A DNA stretch of 64,000 bases from Methylosinus sp. C49 (GTDB lineage Bacteria > Pseudomonadota > Alphaproteobacteria > Rhizobiales > Beijerinckiaceae): assembly GCF_009936375.1 (NCBI RefSeq), contig NZ_AP022332.1, positions 2,450,501-2,514,500 of the forward strand, given 5' to 3'. The notes below the pieces were generated by a model. It worked only from the letters and a program-made list of their open reading frames with translations. It did not search any database and was not told the origin of the DNA. Of this stretch, positions 24,800 to 33,698 are shown piece by piece (the stretch's first letter is position 1; every line of letters begins with the position of its first letter). The translations under genes and the position numbers were made by a program.

Positions 24800-26082
24800 G
24801 CGCGCCTCTCGCCGAGCCGCGCGAGCTTGGGAGGCGTTGTCGAGGGCAGGGCGACGAAGCCGAATCCGAAGGATTGCCTGAAGTCCCAGCTGCCGCCGCT
24901 GACATTGGAGAATGGCGTCTCGAAGGCGATCGCCTCATAGACTTGGTGGTCCCAATTCACCATCGTCACCGCCGTGGCGACATCGATGCAATAGTGTCCC
25001 GAGGCGAGATGGATCGGCGCGGCCTCTATCGTCAGCTCATAGCAACCGGGCTCGGCGGGCAGCGACATGGCGTCGAAATGGCTCAATGACCAGAGCGCGA
25101 TGCGCGCGCGCTGCGCATTGGCGAGAAACACATCGACGGACAGGCCCGGCGTTCCGTCCGTGTCGAGAATAATGCGCAGCCGCAGCGGCGTTCCCGGCAG
25201 ATAGACGCGCGTCGGGCCGTCGTCGCCGATCATCTCGACCGAACGTATGCGCGTATGCGCGCCGGCGCCCCAATCATGCTCGGCCTCGTCGGCGCCGCCG
25301 TCCTGCTGCAGGCTTCCATAGGCGGCGATGGCCTCGTCCACGCCACCCTGCAGCGCCAGCCGCCCGCGATCGAGGACGAGCCCGCTCGTCGCGAGACTCT
25401 TTACCGCCGCGAGATTATGGCTGACCAGCAGAACCGTGCGGCCGTCACGGCGCGAGACCTCGTCGATCTTGCCGAGGCATTTTTGCTGAAAGCGCGCGTC
25501 GCCGACGGCGAGCACCTCGTCGACGACGAGAATGTCCGGCTCGAGATGAGCCGCCACGGCGAAGGCGAGGCGCACATACATTCCGCTCGAATAATGCTTC
25601 ACCGGCGTGTCGATGAAGCGTTCGATCTCGGCGAAGTCGACGATGGCGTCGAAGCGCTTTGCGATATCGGCGCGGCGCATTCCGAGAATGGCGCCGTTGA
25701 GAAAGATATTCTCGCGACCGGTGAGCTCGCCGTGAAACCCCGTGCCCACCTCCAGCAGGCTGGCGACGCGGCCCTGGAGCGTCATGCGGCCTCGCGTCGG
25801 ATCGGTGATGCGCGAGAGAATTTTCAGCAGAGTGGATTTGCCGGCGCCGTTGCGGCCGATGACGCCGACGATCTCGCCTTCGGCGATCTCGAAGGAGACG
25901 TCGCGCAGCGCCCAGAAGCGCGTGTCCGCCTCCGCCGCGCGCGGACCGCGGCGCAGCCGCGCGAAAGGCGCGGCTGCCGCCTCCATCAGCGTCTCGCGCA
26001 GCGTGCGATAGGCGCCTGTCTGTTGGCCGATGCGATAGAGCTTGGACACGCCCTCGGCGCGGATCGCGATTCCGCCGCGCAT
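24796..26082 (-). CDS. wzt: Wzt-like ABC exporter ATPase with C-terminal carbohydrate-binding domain
   Basis: A 428-residue ATPase. The nucleotide-binding domain spans about residues 6-270: Walker A GVIGRNGAGKSTLLK near 74-88, signature YSSGMYVRLAF near 170, Walker B DILVVDEVLAVGD near 190, and switch histidine LLVSHNL. The remaining 150 residues (from about 275) form a beta-rich domain like the C-terminal domain of Wzt proteins, which recognises the non-reducing end of the finished glycan before export. Start and stop overlap their neighbours by one and four bases. With Wzm it should export an undecaprenyl-linked polysaccharide across the inner membrane. Confidence 0.92.
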   Translation of the reverse strand: MRGGIAIRAEGVSKLYRIGQQTGAYRTLRETLMEAAAAPFARLRRGPRAAEADTRFWALRDVSFEIAEGEIVGVIGRNGAGKSTLLKILSRITDPTRGRMTLQGRVASLLEVGTGFHGELTGRENIFLNGAILGMRRADIAKRFDAIVDFAEIERFIDTPVKHYSSGMYVRLAFAVAAHLEPDILVVDEVLAVGDARFQQKCLGKIDEVSRRDGRTVLLVSHNLAAVKSLATSGLVLDRGRLALQGGVDEAIAAYGSLQQDGGADEAEHDWGAGAHTRIRSVEMIGDDGPTRVYLPGTPLRLRIILDTDGTPGLSVDVFLANAQRARIALWSLSHFDAMSLPAEPGCYELTIEAAPIHLASGHYCIDVATAVTMVNWDHQVYEAIAFETPFSNVSGGSWDFRQSFGFGFVALPSTTPPKLARLGERRA

Positions 26083-26948
26083 CACACGATATCCGCGAAG
26101 CCGCGCTCTACGCGCGCGAAATAGGCGACGCCGAGGCAGAAGATCACCAGCGCGGAAAGGCCGGAGACGACGACGCCGAAGGCGTCCGGCGGCGAGCCGA
26201 TGAGCGCGTGGCGGAAGCCGTCGATCATGCCGGCCATGGGATTGAGGAAATAGAGCCAGCGCCATTCCGCCGGAACGAGGGAGACAGGATAGGCGACCGG
26301 CGAGGCGAACATCCAGAATTGGATGAGAAAGGGCACGACATGGCGAAAATCCCGATAGGCCACGGTGAGCGCCGATAGCAGCACGCCGACGCCGAGCGAG
26401 GCGATGACGACGCCGAGCAGGAAGAAGGGCGCCACGAGCTGGCTCCAACGCAAGCCGACGCCGTGCCAGGCCATGACCGCGAAGAGCAGCAGAGTGGAGA
26501 TCGCAAGATCGACGAGCGGCGCGCCCGCGGTCGACAGCGGGATCAGCAGGCGCGGGAGATAGACTTTGGTGAGGATATTGGACGCGGCGACGAGCGAGGC
26601 GCCTGCGGTCGGCGCGACGTTGGCGAAGAAGGTCCAGGGCAATAGGCCGGCGAGCGCGAAGACGGGGTAGGGCGCGCCATCGGATGGAAGGCCGGCAATG
26701 CGCCCGAAGACGATGGAGAGCACGATCATCATCGCCAGTGGCTGCAGCAGCGCCCAGGCGGCGCCGAGCGCGGTCTGCTTGTAGCGCAATGTGAGATCGC
26801 GCGCGGCCATGACATAGAGCAGCTCGCGATAGGCGAAGGCCTCGCGGAAATCATAGAGCCGCCAGCCGGGGCGCGCTTCTATGATCGTGATCGGCTTGCG
26901 CGCGCGCAGCGCGTCGTCGCTCATCGTGGTCGAGACGCGCTCATCCAT
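26082..26948 (-). CDS. wzm: Wzm-like ABC exporter permease
   Basis: A 288-residue ABC-2 type permease. After a roughly 50-residue cytoplasmic start with YRELLYVMAARDLTLRYKQT (the amphipathic coupling region of polysaccharide permeases), six hydrophobic helices follow. The family block FWMFASPVAYPVSLVP and LNPMAGMIDGFRHAL lie in the last third. The stop overlaps the Wzt start as TGATG, so the two subunits are translationally coupled. It is expected to form the channel for the polysaccharide with Wzt. Confidence 0.92.
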   Translation of the reverse strand: MDERVSTTMSDDALRARKPITIIEARPGWRLYDFREAFAYRELLYVMAARDLTLRYKQTALGAAWALLQPLAMMIVLSIVFGRIAGLPSDGAPYPVFALAGLLPWTFFANVAPTAGASLVAASNILTKVYLPRLLIPLSTAGAPLVDLAISTLLLFAVMAWHGVGLRWSQLVAPFFLLGVVIASLGVGVLLSALTVAYRDFRHVVPFLIQFWMFASPVAYPVSLVPAEWRWLYFLNPMAGMIDGFRHALIGSPPDAFGVVVSGLSALVIFCLGVAYFARVERGFADIV

Positions 26949-26953
26949 TGGGC

Positions 26954-27580
26954 TTATTTCTCCCTCGGCGCGGTCGTGAGGCCCATTTCCGCGGCGATCG
27001 TTTCGCCCGCGGCGCCGGCGCGCAGCAGCGCGTCTCGTATCTCATGCTTGGTCTCGTCCGGCGAGAGATAGGCGATGGAGACGAGCGCCTCGCGATCGGC
27101 GCCGGCCGCGCCCTTCCATCCGCCGAGCAGATCATCCACTATGCTTCGGCGCGAGGCGGCGGAGAGCTGCGGCCACAGCGGAATGGCGAAAGCGGCGCGC
27201 CGCGCCATCAGCCAGCCCTCATTGCGGCCGACGAGGGCGGACATGAGAAGCGCGCGCTCGATCTTCGCCATCGGCTCTTCCGTCTCGAACCCGGCTTGCG
27301 CGAAAGCGAGCCAAGCGCCGCCGGAGAGCGGGGCGCGCGTCAGCAGATTGCGCGCGCGCTCGCGCCGCTCCTCGTCGCTCGCGCCGGAGTCGAGGTCGAG
27401 CAGCCGCGCTCGCGCCAATGTTCCGACCATCGGATCGTCGAGGAAAGGCGCGAGAGCTTTTTGCGCCGTCCTCGCCTCGGCGGACAGATCGGCGAGGCCG
27501 AATGAGAGGACACGTGCGGCTCCCGCCATGGCGGCCAGGCAGAGAGCGACAATGACGACGGAGGTCGCGATGCGGCTCAT
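26954..27580 (-). CDS. Unknown alpha-helical protein within the polysaccharide operon
   Basis: A 208-residue protein with an N-terminal hydrophobic helix (residues 6-27) that is a signal peptide or anchor. The rest is Ala/Leu/Arg-rich and helical, with TPR-like spacing (DEERRERARNLLTRAP, SGGAWLAFAQAGFE). The start overlaps the end of the Wzc-like kinase gene by four bases, and it lies 5 bp before wzm. That places it inside the export module and implies a structural or assembly role in the periplasm. I do not recognise a named family. Confidence 0.75.
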   Translation of the reverse strand: MSRIATSVVIVALCLAAMAGAARVLSFGLADLSAEARTAQKALAPFLDDPMVGTLARARLLDLDSGASDEERRERARNLLTRAPLSGGAWLAFAQAGFETEEPMAKIERALLMSALVGRNEGWLMARRAAFAIPLWPQLSAASRRSIVDDLLGGWKGAAGADREALVSIAYLSPDETKHEIRDALLRAGAAGETIAAEMGLTTAPREK

Positions 27581-29814
27581 TCGGCGTAGTATTTCTTGTA
27601 GTAGCGGCCGCCGTAATAATAGGAATAGGCGTGCTTGCCGTATTTCTGCGCCTTGGAGTCGATCACCTGATTGAACACCACTCCGGCGACCTTCTTGTGA
27701 CCGGACAGACGCTCGATCGAATGCGCCACCATCTCGCGCGCCGTCGACGACCAGCGCACGATGAAGATCACCTTGTCGACGAGATTGGAGATGATGAGCG
27801 GATCGACGACCGGCCCCATGGGCGGCGTGTCTATGACGATGAGATCGAATTGCTCGCGCAGGCTCGTGACCAGCGTCCGCAGCCGCTCGGACAAGAGCAG
27901 ATCGGGCGGGTTCTGCGTTTTGCCGCCGGCCGGGAGGAACCAGAGCTTCAACGTCTCATTGTAGACGAGCGCCGAATGCAGCTCGGCGGCGCCGACCAGG
28001 CAATCGACGAGGCCGAGCTTTTTATCGGCGCCGAAATAGCGCGACGCCGAGGGTCGGCGCAGATCGCCGTCGATGACGAGCACCTTTTGTCCCGATTGCG
28101 CGGCCGAGCCGGCGAGCGCTATGGCGAGGGTGGATTTGCCCTCGCCGGGAATGGTCGAGGTGAATTGCAGGACCTTGGGCGGATTGTCCACATCGCTCAT
28201 CTGTATGGCGCTGCGCAATGAGCGCAGCGCCTCGCTGAGACGCGAGAGCGGCTTGGCGAGCGGATATTCGGGAATGGAGACGACGGCGCCGTTCACCGAC
28301 AGCTCGCGCTGATCCATGCGCGAGATGGAGGCGAGCAGCGGCAGAGCGAGAAAATCCTCGATCTCGCGCGGCGTCGCGAAGCCGGCGTTGAGCATCTCCA
28401 GCGCATAGGCGCCGAGCGTGCCCGCCATAAGGCCGAGGACGAGAGCGACGAGCAGGGATTGAAGCGGCTTGGGCGAGGTCGGCGTGACCGGCGCCAGAGC
28501 CGGCGTGATGATGCGGGCGTCGCGCGCCTCGAAGGTCGATTGCTCCTGCGTCACGCGCTCGCGCTGCAGAAAATCCTCGAACAGGCTCTTGTTGACGGCG
28601 GCGGTGCGCTCCAGCTCGCGTAGCGTTATGGCCTTCGTATTGTCGAGATCATTGGCGCCGGTCACTTCCCGCAGCGTCTTCTCGATCGCCTCCTGCCGCG
28701 CTTTGGCCAGCTCGTGCTCATTGCGAATATTGGCGGCGAGGCGCTGCGACTCGGCGGCGATGGCGCGATGAACGTCGGCGATCTGCGCGCGCAGATTGAC
28801 GACGGAGGGATGGCTCGGATTGTAGCGCGCGAGCAGCTCCGCCTCCTGGCGCGAGAGGTCGCTCGCCTGTCGGCGCAGCTCCGCGCTGGCGCCGCTGGAG
28901 ACGTCCGGCAGCTGCGCTATGCCGCCGCCGCGCGCCTCGAGCTTTTGCAGCATGTCGAGCCGCGCCTTCTTTTCTGCCGTCTCCGCTCGCGCCTGCACGA
29001 GACGGCCGTTGAGCTGGGCGAGCTGATCCTGATTGAGCGTCGCGCCGGGCGTGGAGCCGCTGAGATTATTCTCGGCGCGAAAGCGAGCCACCGCCTCCTC
29101 GGATTCGCGCAGCTGCTGGCGCAGCTCGACGAGGCGATCGGACAGCCAGGCGGAGGCGCGCCGCGCCGCCTCGAAACGCGCGTCGAGCTTGTCGACCACA
29201 TAGGCGTCGGCGATCGCATTGGCGAGATTTGCGGCCTTTTCCTTGTCCGCGGAGGTGAAGGAGACGTTGATCACATAGGCCTGGCCGGCGCGCGCCACGG
29301 CCACCGCCTGCTTGACGTTCTCGACGGTGGCGACCGTCTCGGGCGAGCCGCCGAGCGCGGAGGCGACCGTTCTCGCGGGCGCCTGCTGTGGCGCATTGCG
29401 GGAGAGCAGCTCGCGCAGACGGTCGAGGAGACCACCGCCGACGCGGGTGCGCGCGCCGAATTCCGCATCCTCGACGAGCCGCTCCTTCTCCACGACGCGG
29501 CGGAGCAGCGCGCTGGATTTGATGATGGCGATCTGGCTCTCGATCGTCGGCAGATCGAGAGCGGCGTCGGTCATGATCGCGTCCTGCCCGCCGGCCTTCT
29601 CCTTATGCGGATCGAGCAGCAGCTGCGCCGAGGCGGTGTAGAGCGGCGTCGTGCGCGCCGTCTCGACGGCGGCGACGAGCAGGAACAGCGCCGTCACGCC
29701 GGCGATCAGCTTCCACTGACGCCAGACGAAATTGACATAGCCATGGATGTCGAAGCCCGTTTCCGCTTCGGCCGGCGCGGGCGCCTCCCTTTGTGTCTCG
29801 AGACGTTTCAGCAT
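27577..29814 (-). CDS. Wzc-like polysaccharide co-polymerase / BY-kinase
   Basis: A 745-residue inner-membrane protein. A first helix lies near residues 35-55 and a Wzz domain starts with TPLYTASAQLLLDP. A long coiled-coil region (about 220-420) contains the PxxP-free family block ARYNPSHPSVVNLRA. A second helix lies near 460-480, then the cytoplasmic tyrosine kinase: Walker A PGEGKST with Lys560, Walker A' LVIDGDLRRP and Walker B FDLIVIDTPPMGP. The last 22 residues hold nine tyrosines in clusters, the autophosphorylation tail. Such kinases set polymer length and couple synthesis to export through Wza. The ATG at 29814 was chosen; the longer open frame is shadow sequence. Confidence 0.93.
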   Translation of the reverse strand: MLKRLETQREAPAPAEAETGFDIHGYVNFVWRQWKLIAGVTALFLLVAAVETARTTPLYTASAQLLLDPHKEKAGGQDAIMTDAALDLPTIESQIAIIKSSALLRRVVEKERLVEDAEFGARTRVGGGLLDRLRELLSRNAPQQAPARTVASALGGSPETVATVENVKQAVAVARAGQAYVINVSFTSADKEKAANLANAIADAYVVDKLDARFEAARRASAWLSDRLVELRQQLRESEEAVARFRAENNLSGSTPGATLNQDQLAQLNGRLVQARAETAEKKARLDMLQKLEARGGGIAQLPDVSSGASAELRRQASDLSRQEAELLARYNPSHPSVVNLRAQIADVHRAIAAESQRLAANIRNEHELAKARQEAIEKTLREVTGANDLDNTKAITLRELERTAAVNKSLFEDFLQRERVTQEQSTFEARDARIITPALAPVTPTSPKPLQSLLVALVLGLMAGTLGAYALEMLNAGFATPREIEDFLALPLLASISRMDQRELSVNGAVVSIPEYPLAKPLSRLSEALRSLRSAIQMSDVDNPPKVLQFTSTIPGEGKSTLAIALAGSAAQSGQKVLVIDGDLRRPSASRYFGADKKLGLVDCLVGAAELHSALVYNETLKLWFLPAGGKTQNPPDLLLSERLRTLVTSLREQFDLIVIDTPPMGPVVDPLIISNLVDKVIFIVRWSSTAREMVAHSIERLSGHKKVAGVVFNQVIDSKAQKYGKHAYSYYYGGRYYKKYYAE

Positions 29815-29834
29815 CGAATGCGTGTTCCAGCGGG

Positions 29835-31325
29835 CTAGTCGGAGAGGGAGATGCGCGAGCTCTCGGCCTGCGCGACGCCGGCGCCGAGAATGGCCATGTA
29901 GGTGAGCGCCACGGCCTCTATCTGAACGCCGAAATCGACGAGAGAATGGACGCCGACGAGCAGCGAGCAGGCGGCGGCCGCCGCCGCCGGAGCCGAGGAC
30001 CGTCGCCGCGTCGCCGCGCCGATGACGCATTTCGCCGCGAGCCAGAAGAGCGCGCCGACGAGCGCCGCGCCGAAGACGAGACCGAGCCCCAAGAATGCCT
30101 CCAAATAGGCGTTATGCGCCTTGTCCCATATATCGGCCGTCGGAATCGAGCGGTCGCGATAGAGCGGAAACAGCGCGGCGAAGGCGCCGTATCCATAGCC
30201 CAGCAGCGGCGTGTCGAGAATGGCGCGAAGCGTGATGGTGAAGACGGCGAGGCGCCCGCCATCGTCGAGGCCGGAGTCGAGCGCACGGCGAATGATGAGA
30301 TCGCCGAAGTAAAAGATCGTCGCGGCGAGCCCTGCGACGACGAGAGCGACGGCTCCGGCGCTTCCCTCGCTTTGCCGGCCGCGCCGATAGGCGAGGGCGA
30401 GCAGCGCGCCGGCGCCGAGAATCGTCGCGAGAATGCCGCCGCGCGACACTGTGCCGAGCAGAGCGACGAAGATCACGAAAGTAGCCGCGAGCAGGAGCCA
30501 GCCGCCGAGGCCCGCCGCTTCCAGCCGCCGCGCCAGCCGAGCGGCGAGCGCGCCCGCTTCGCGCGGAGCGTCGCGGTCGGCGAGTGGAATGAGGAGCGCG
30601 AGCGTCGTCACCAGCCCTATGCCCGCATAAGTAGCGAAATTGTTGCGGTTGACGAAGGTGGAGCGCACGAAGAGGCCTTGCGCGGGGGCGTCGAAAAACG
30701 GAATCGTCGCCGAGAAGAAGGCCGACAGAAAGAGGCCATAGGCGGAATAGGCCGCCACGATGACCGCGATCGCCCGCAGCAGAAAATGCGCGCGATGCGA
30801 GCGGCGCGACAATTGGAGCGCCAGCCAGAAGACGCTGGCCGCCGTCACGAGGCGGAGCAGAAAGACGAGCGTCTGGCCGCGATCGACCGAGATCGCGCCG
30901 TCGAGCGGACGCTCCAGCGCCTCGCTCGCCATGCTCCAGATCGGATGCGCGAGCGCTCCAGAGGCGAGCGGGAGGGCCTGCACGCAAATCCACGATAGCG
31001 CCGCGCCGAAGAGCGCCGCCGGACCGGCGATGGCCGCGATCGATACGGCGTGGCGGCGGCCGGCGAGCAGGACGCCGAGCTCGAAGAGAAGGACCAGCGC
31101 CGGAAAATACAGCCCGTTCACACCCCAGGCCGGCAAGCGATTGCCGCCGAGCCAAAAGGGCGCGACGGCCAATCCGGCCACGAGGCCGAGGAGGAGAAGC
31201 GCCTCGAAGCCGCCCTCCGCCCACAAATCGGCGAAAAATCCGCGCGCCGGCTCGCGGGAGCTTTCGGTCGGGAGCGAGGACTCTCGCGAAAAAGGCGCGA
31301 GCTTCTGCAAGAGGCGCTTGTCCAT
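29835..31325 (-). CDS. O-antigen ligase / Wzy_C-domain membrane protein
   Basis: A 496-residue polytopic protein with about twelve hydrophobic helices and a periplasmic loop in the C-terminal half. The Wzy_C-type hallmarks are FVNRNNFATYAGIGL, GTVSRGG and GYGYGAFAALFPLYRD followed by KAHNAYLEAFLGLG, whose histidine is catalytic in ligases. Family members either ligate or polymerise glycans, so this locus may have two membrane glycan-joining enzymes, the other at 19108-20562. It lies between the outer-membrane protein gene and the Wzc-like kinase gene. The ATG at 31325 is preferred over one 22 codons upstream. Confidence 0.86.
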   Translation of the reverse strand: MDKRLLQKLAPFSRESSLPTESSREPARGFFADLWAEGGFEALLLLGLVAGLAVAPFWLGGNRLPAWGVNGLYFPALVLLFELGVLLAGRRHAVSIAAIAGPAALFGAALSWICVQALPLASGALAHPIWSMASEALERPLDGAISVDRGQTLVFLLRLVTAASVFWLALQLSRRSHRAHFLLRAIAVIVAAYSAYGLFLSAFFSATIPFFDAPAQGLFVRSTFVNRNNFATYAGIGLVTTLALLIPLADRDAPREAGALAARLARRLEAAGLGGWLLLAATFVIFVALLGTVSRGGILATILGAGALLALAYRRGRQSEGSAGAVALVVAGLAATIFYFGDLIIRRALDSGLDDGGRLAVFTITLRAILDTPLLGYGYGAFAALFPLYRDRSIPTADIWDKAHNAYLEAFLGLGLVFGAALVGALFWLAAKCVIGAATRRRSSAPAAAAAACSLLVGVHSLVDFGVQIEAVALTYMAILGAGVAQAESSRISLSD

Positions 31326-31460
31326 GCTGCCGCCATCGGGGTGAATGCGGCGCTTTTCACCCCAAAGGCGCGGTTGCGGAGGGGAGATCATATCGCCACG
31401 AATGAGGGCGGGTCGAGGCCGGGGCGATTCATGCGCGGCCGGCTCTTTGGCGCGTCGCGT

Positions 31461-32819
31461 TCAATAGCGATAGGTCACGCCGGCCGACACGACATTCTGC
31501 GTAAATCCCCAGCTCGCCGCGGAATAGCCGATGGCGCCGAAGACGCCGCTGACATTGGAGCTGGTCTTCTGAAGCTGATAATCCAGCGAGATCGCTATGT
31601 TGCGCCAGAATGTGTAGCTGAGGCCGCCGCCGGCCGCCCAAATGGTGTCGGCGCGCGGCGAATTGGTCCAGCGCGTCTCGCCATAGCCGCCGCGCGCATA
31701 GGCGGTCCAGAAGGGAGAGATGGCGTAGTCGATCTGCAGCTTGGATTGCGTGTTGAGCGTCGCCGGGGACCATTGGCCGAGACGACCCGCAAGGGCTGTC
31801 GGCGCGGCGGCGGCGGCGAGCATTTGGTCGACCGTCGCGGTCAATGTCAGATAGGGCGTCGGATAATAATGCAGCCGCGCGCCGAAGGCGGGTTTGGCGA
31901 CCTCGCCGCCGGAAAAATTCTGCACGCTCGACTGGCTCTGATAGCCGCCATAGACCTCGCCGCGGAACAGGCTGATGAGCTCCGAGCCGAGACCACCGAC
32001 GATGCGATAGCCATTGGTGTCGGAGATCGAGTTCTCATAGCGGCGCAGATCGAGCGTCGGCTCGACGAAGCCGTAAAACATCGGCGAGAGCCACATTCCG
32101 CCGCGCAGCGTAGCCCTGTAGCTCAATCCGTTCTGCGCGTCGCCGCTCGCGGCGAGCGAGGCGATCGGCCGGCTGTCGTAGGAGACATATTGGACGCCGG
32201 TCGTCGCGCGCACGAACCAATCGGAAATTTTCTTCTCGACGGCGACAGAGCCGGAGAACTGATTGGAGAATTGCTGCGAGGCCGACACTGTATAGCCGGT
32301 CGGAACGGTGACATTGGGCGCCGTGGCTCCGAAATTGGAGCCGAAGAGACCGCTCTGACGCGTGTAATCCGCGGAAACATACACGTTGAGGTCGCTGAAA
32401 GGCGACCAAATGTGATTGATTCCGGCGCGGCCGGCCACATTGGTGGGGTCGACATCGGTCGTCGGCGTCGGCGACAGCCGAAATTGCGAGCCGAGCCCCG
32501 GATAGAACTGCGCGTCGGCGCTCACATAGGCGGTGGATTTGTGCAGGCCATTGTCGAGGCCCGCCTGGACCGACGGCCGCACGCGCACGCCGACGGCCGA
32601 GCGCCGATCGGTGGCGGTGGAGTAGATATTGTCGTTGAAGACGGAGCCGATGAAGAGGGACGGATAGACGATCCAGCCGTCGATCGCGAGGCCTTCCTCG
32701 GGACTGGGACCCATGGCCGTGACGCCGGCCGGAATTTCCTCGCCGCGGGCGACGGAACCGGCGGAAATTATGAGCGCGATCCCCGCCGCGACGCCATTCG
32801 GCAGCAAATTGCTCTTCAT
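31461..32819 (-). CDS. Outer-membrane beta-barrel protein of the polysaccharide locus
   Basis: A 452-residue exported protein. The signal peptide covers about residues 1-26. The mature part consists of alternating aromatic and polar strands and ends in Tyr (AGVTYRY), as expected of a beta-barrel inserted by the Bam complex. The pattern is that of the BBP2 porin family (formerly DUF2320), common in exopolysaccharide operons. It probably forms, or helps to form, the outer-membrane passage together with the Wza-like lipoprotein, since short Wza homologues lack the usual transmembrane part. The ATG at 32819 gives the signal peptide. Confidence 0.82.
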   Translation of the reverse strand: MKSNLLPNGVAAGIALIISAGSVARGEEIPAGVTAMGPSPEEGLAIDGWIVYPSLFIGSVFNDNIYSTATDRRSAVGVRVRPSVQAGLDNGLHKSTAYVSADAQFYPGLGSQFRLSPTPTTDVDPTNVAGRAGINHIWSPFSDLNVYVSADYTRQSGLFGSNFGATAPNVTVPTGYTVSASQQFSNQFSGSVAVEKKISDWFVRATTGVQYVSYDSRPIASLAASGDAQNGLSYRATLRGGMWLSPMFYGFVEPTLDLRRYENSISDTNGYRIVGGLGSELISLFRGEVYGGYQSQSSVQNFSGGEVAKPAFGARLHYYPTPYLTLTATVDQMLAAAAAPTALAGRLGQWSPATLNTQSKLQIDYAISPFWTAYARGGYGETRWTNSPRADTIWAAGGGLSYTFWRNIAISLDYQLQKTSSNVSGVFGAIGYSAASWGFTQNVVSAGVTYRY

Positions 32820-32905
32820 AACGCCCTCTCGAAGGCGTTCAGCTTGTAAGTGAAACGCGCCCGCAGTCAAGCCTGCGCCCCTTGGTCTCTCGGGGCGCGG
32901 CGCCG

Positions 32906-33493
32906 TCAAAAATAGCGCTCCGGCACGCGCACGAGATCGCCGGGCAGCACGGGAATGGTCGGCGCCAGCGGATATTCCTTGAAGCCCTGCTCGCCCACAT
33001 GCTGGATGAGAACGGTCGACCGACTGGCTCGATAGGTGGAGCCGCCGGCGAGCGCTATCGCGCTCATCACATTGAGTCCGCTCTTGAACGAATATTCGCC
33101 GGGCTTGCCGACCTCGCCCATAATGTAGAAGGGGCGAAAGCTCGCGACATCGACTGTCACCTTGGGATTGCGCAGATATTCGCCGCGGAATTTTTTGGCC
33201 AATTCCTGTTCGAGCTGCGGCTTGCTGAAGCCGGCCGCCTTCACCGTGCCGGCCAGCGGCAGCGAAATAAAGCCGGCGGGATCGATCTCATATTCGCCGG
33301 AGAGGCGGTCCTCGCCGAAGACGGTCACGCGGATTTTCTCGCCGGGCTGCAGATTTGGCGCGGTGGTGGCCGCATTGCGAATCAGCGCCTCGCGCTCTTC
33401 CGCCGAGACAGGACCGAGGTTGGAGCCGCCGTCGCATCCCATGAGCAGGAGAGAGAGCGAGAGGCAGAGGCCGGCGGAACGGAAAAACGACAT
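32906..33493 (-). CDS. Wza-like polysaccharide export lipoprotein
   Basis: A 195-residue lipoprotein: lipobox LLMGC with Cys20. The Poly_export domain (LQPGEKIRVTVFGEDRLSG, IDPAGFISLPLAG, about 50-130) is followed by one SLBB domain (FYIMGEVGKPGEYSFKSG, about 132-190). It is half the length of E. coli Wza, lacking further SLBB repeats and the C-terminal membrane helix, like the GumB/ExoF group. The following beta-barrel gene may supply the membrane-spanning part. This is the first gene of the long minus-strand operon. The ATG at 33493 is preferred because it produces the lipobox at the right position. Confidence 0.9.
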   Translation of the reverse strand: MSFFRSAGLCLSLSLLLMGCDGGSNLGPVSAEEREALIRNAATTAPNLQPGEKIRVTVFGEDRLSGEYEIDPAGFISLPLAGTVKAAGFSKPQLEQELAKKFRGEYLRNPKVTVDVASFRPFYIMGEVGKPGEYSFKSGLNVMSAIALAGGSTYRASRSTVLIQHVGEQGFKEYPLAPTIPVLPGDLVRVPERYF

Positions 33494-33698
33494 CGATCTC
33501 GTATGTCCTCGTCCTGAGATGGCGCGAAGCCGCAGTAGATAAGTGCCCCGTGCGCGGCGCGTCAATACGAAGGCTCAGAGCGCTCGCTCTTCGGGGGCGA
33601 GCGCGGAGCGTGCGGCCCGACGCGGGCGTATCAGCGGAGCTCTGGTAACTCTTTGTTTGTCGGCTACGGTCATGCTGCGGCAGGAAGCGAGAATCGGC

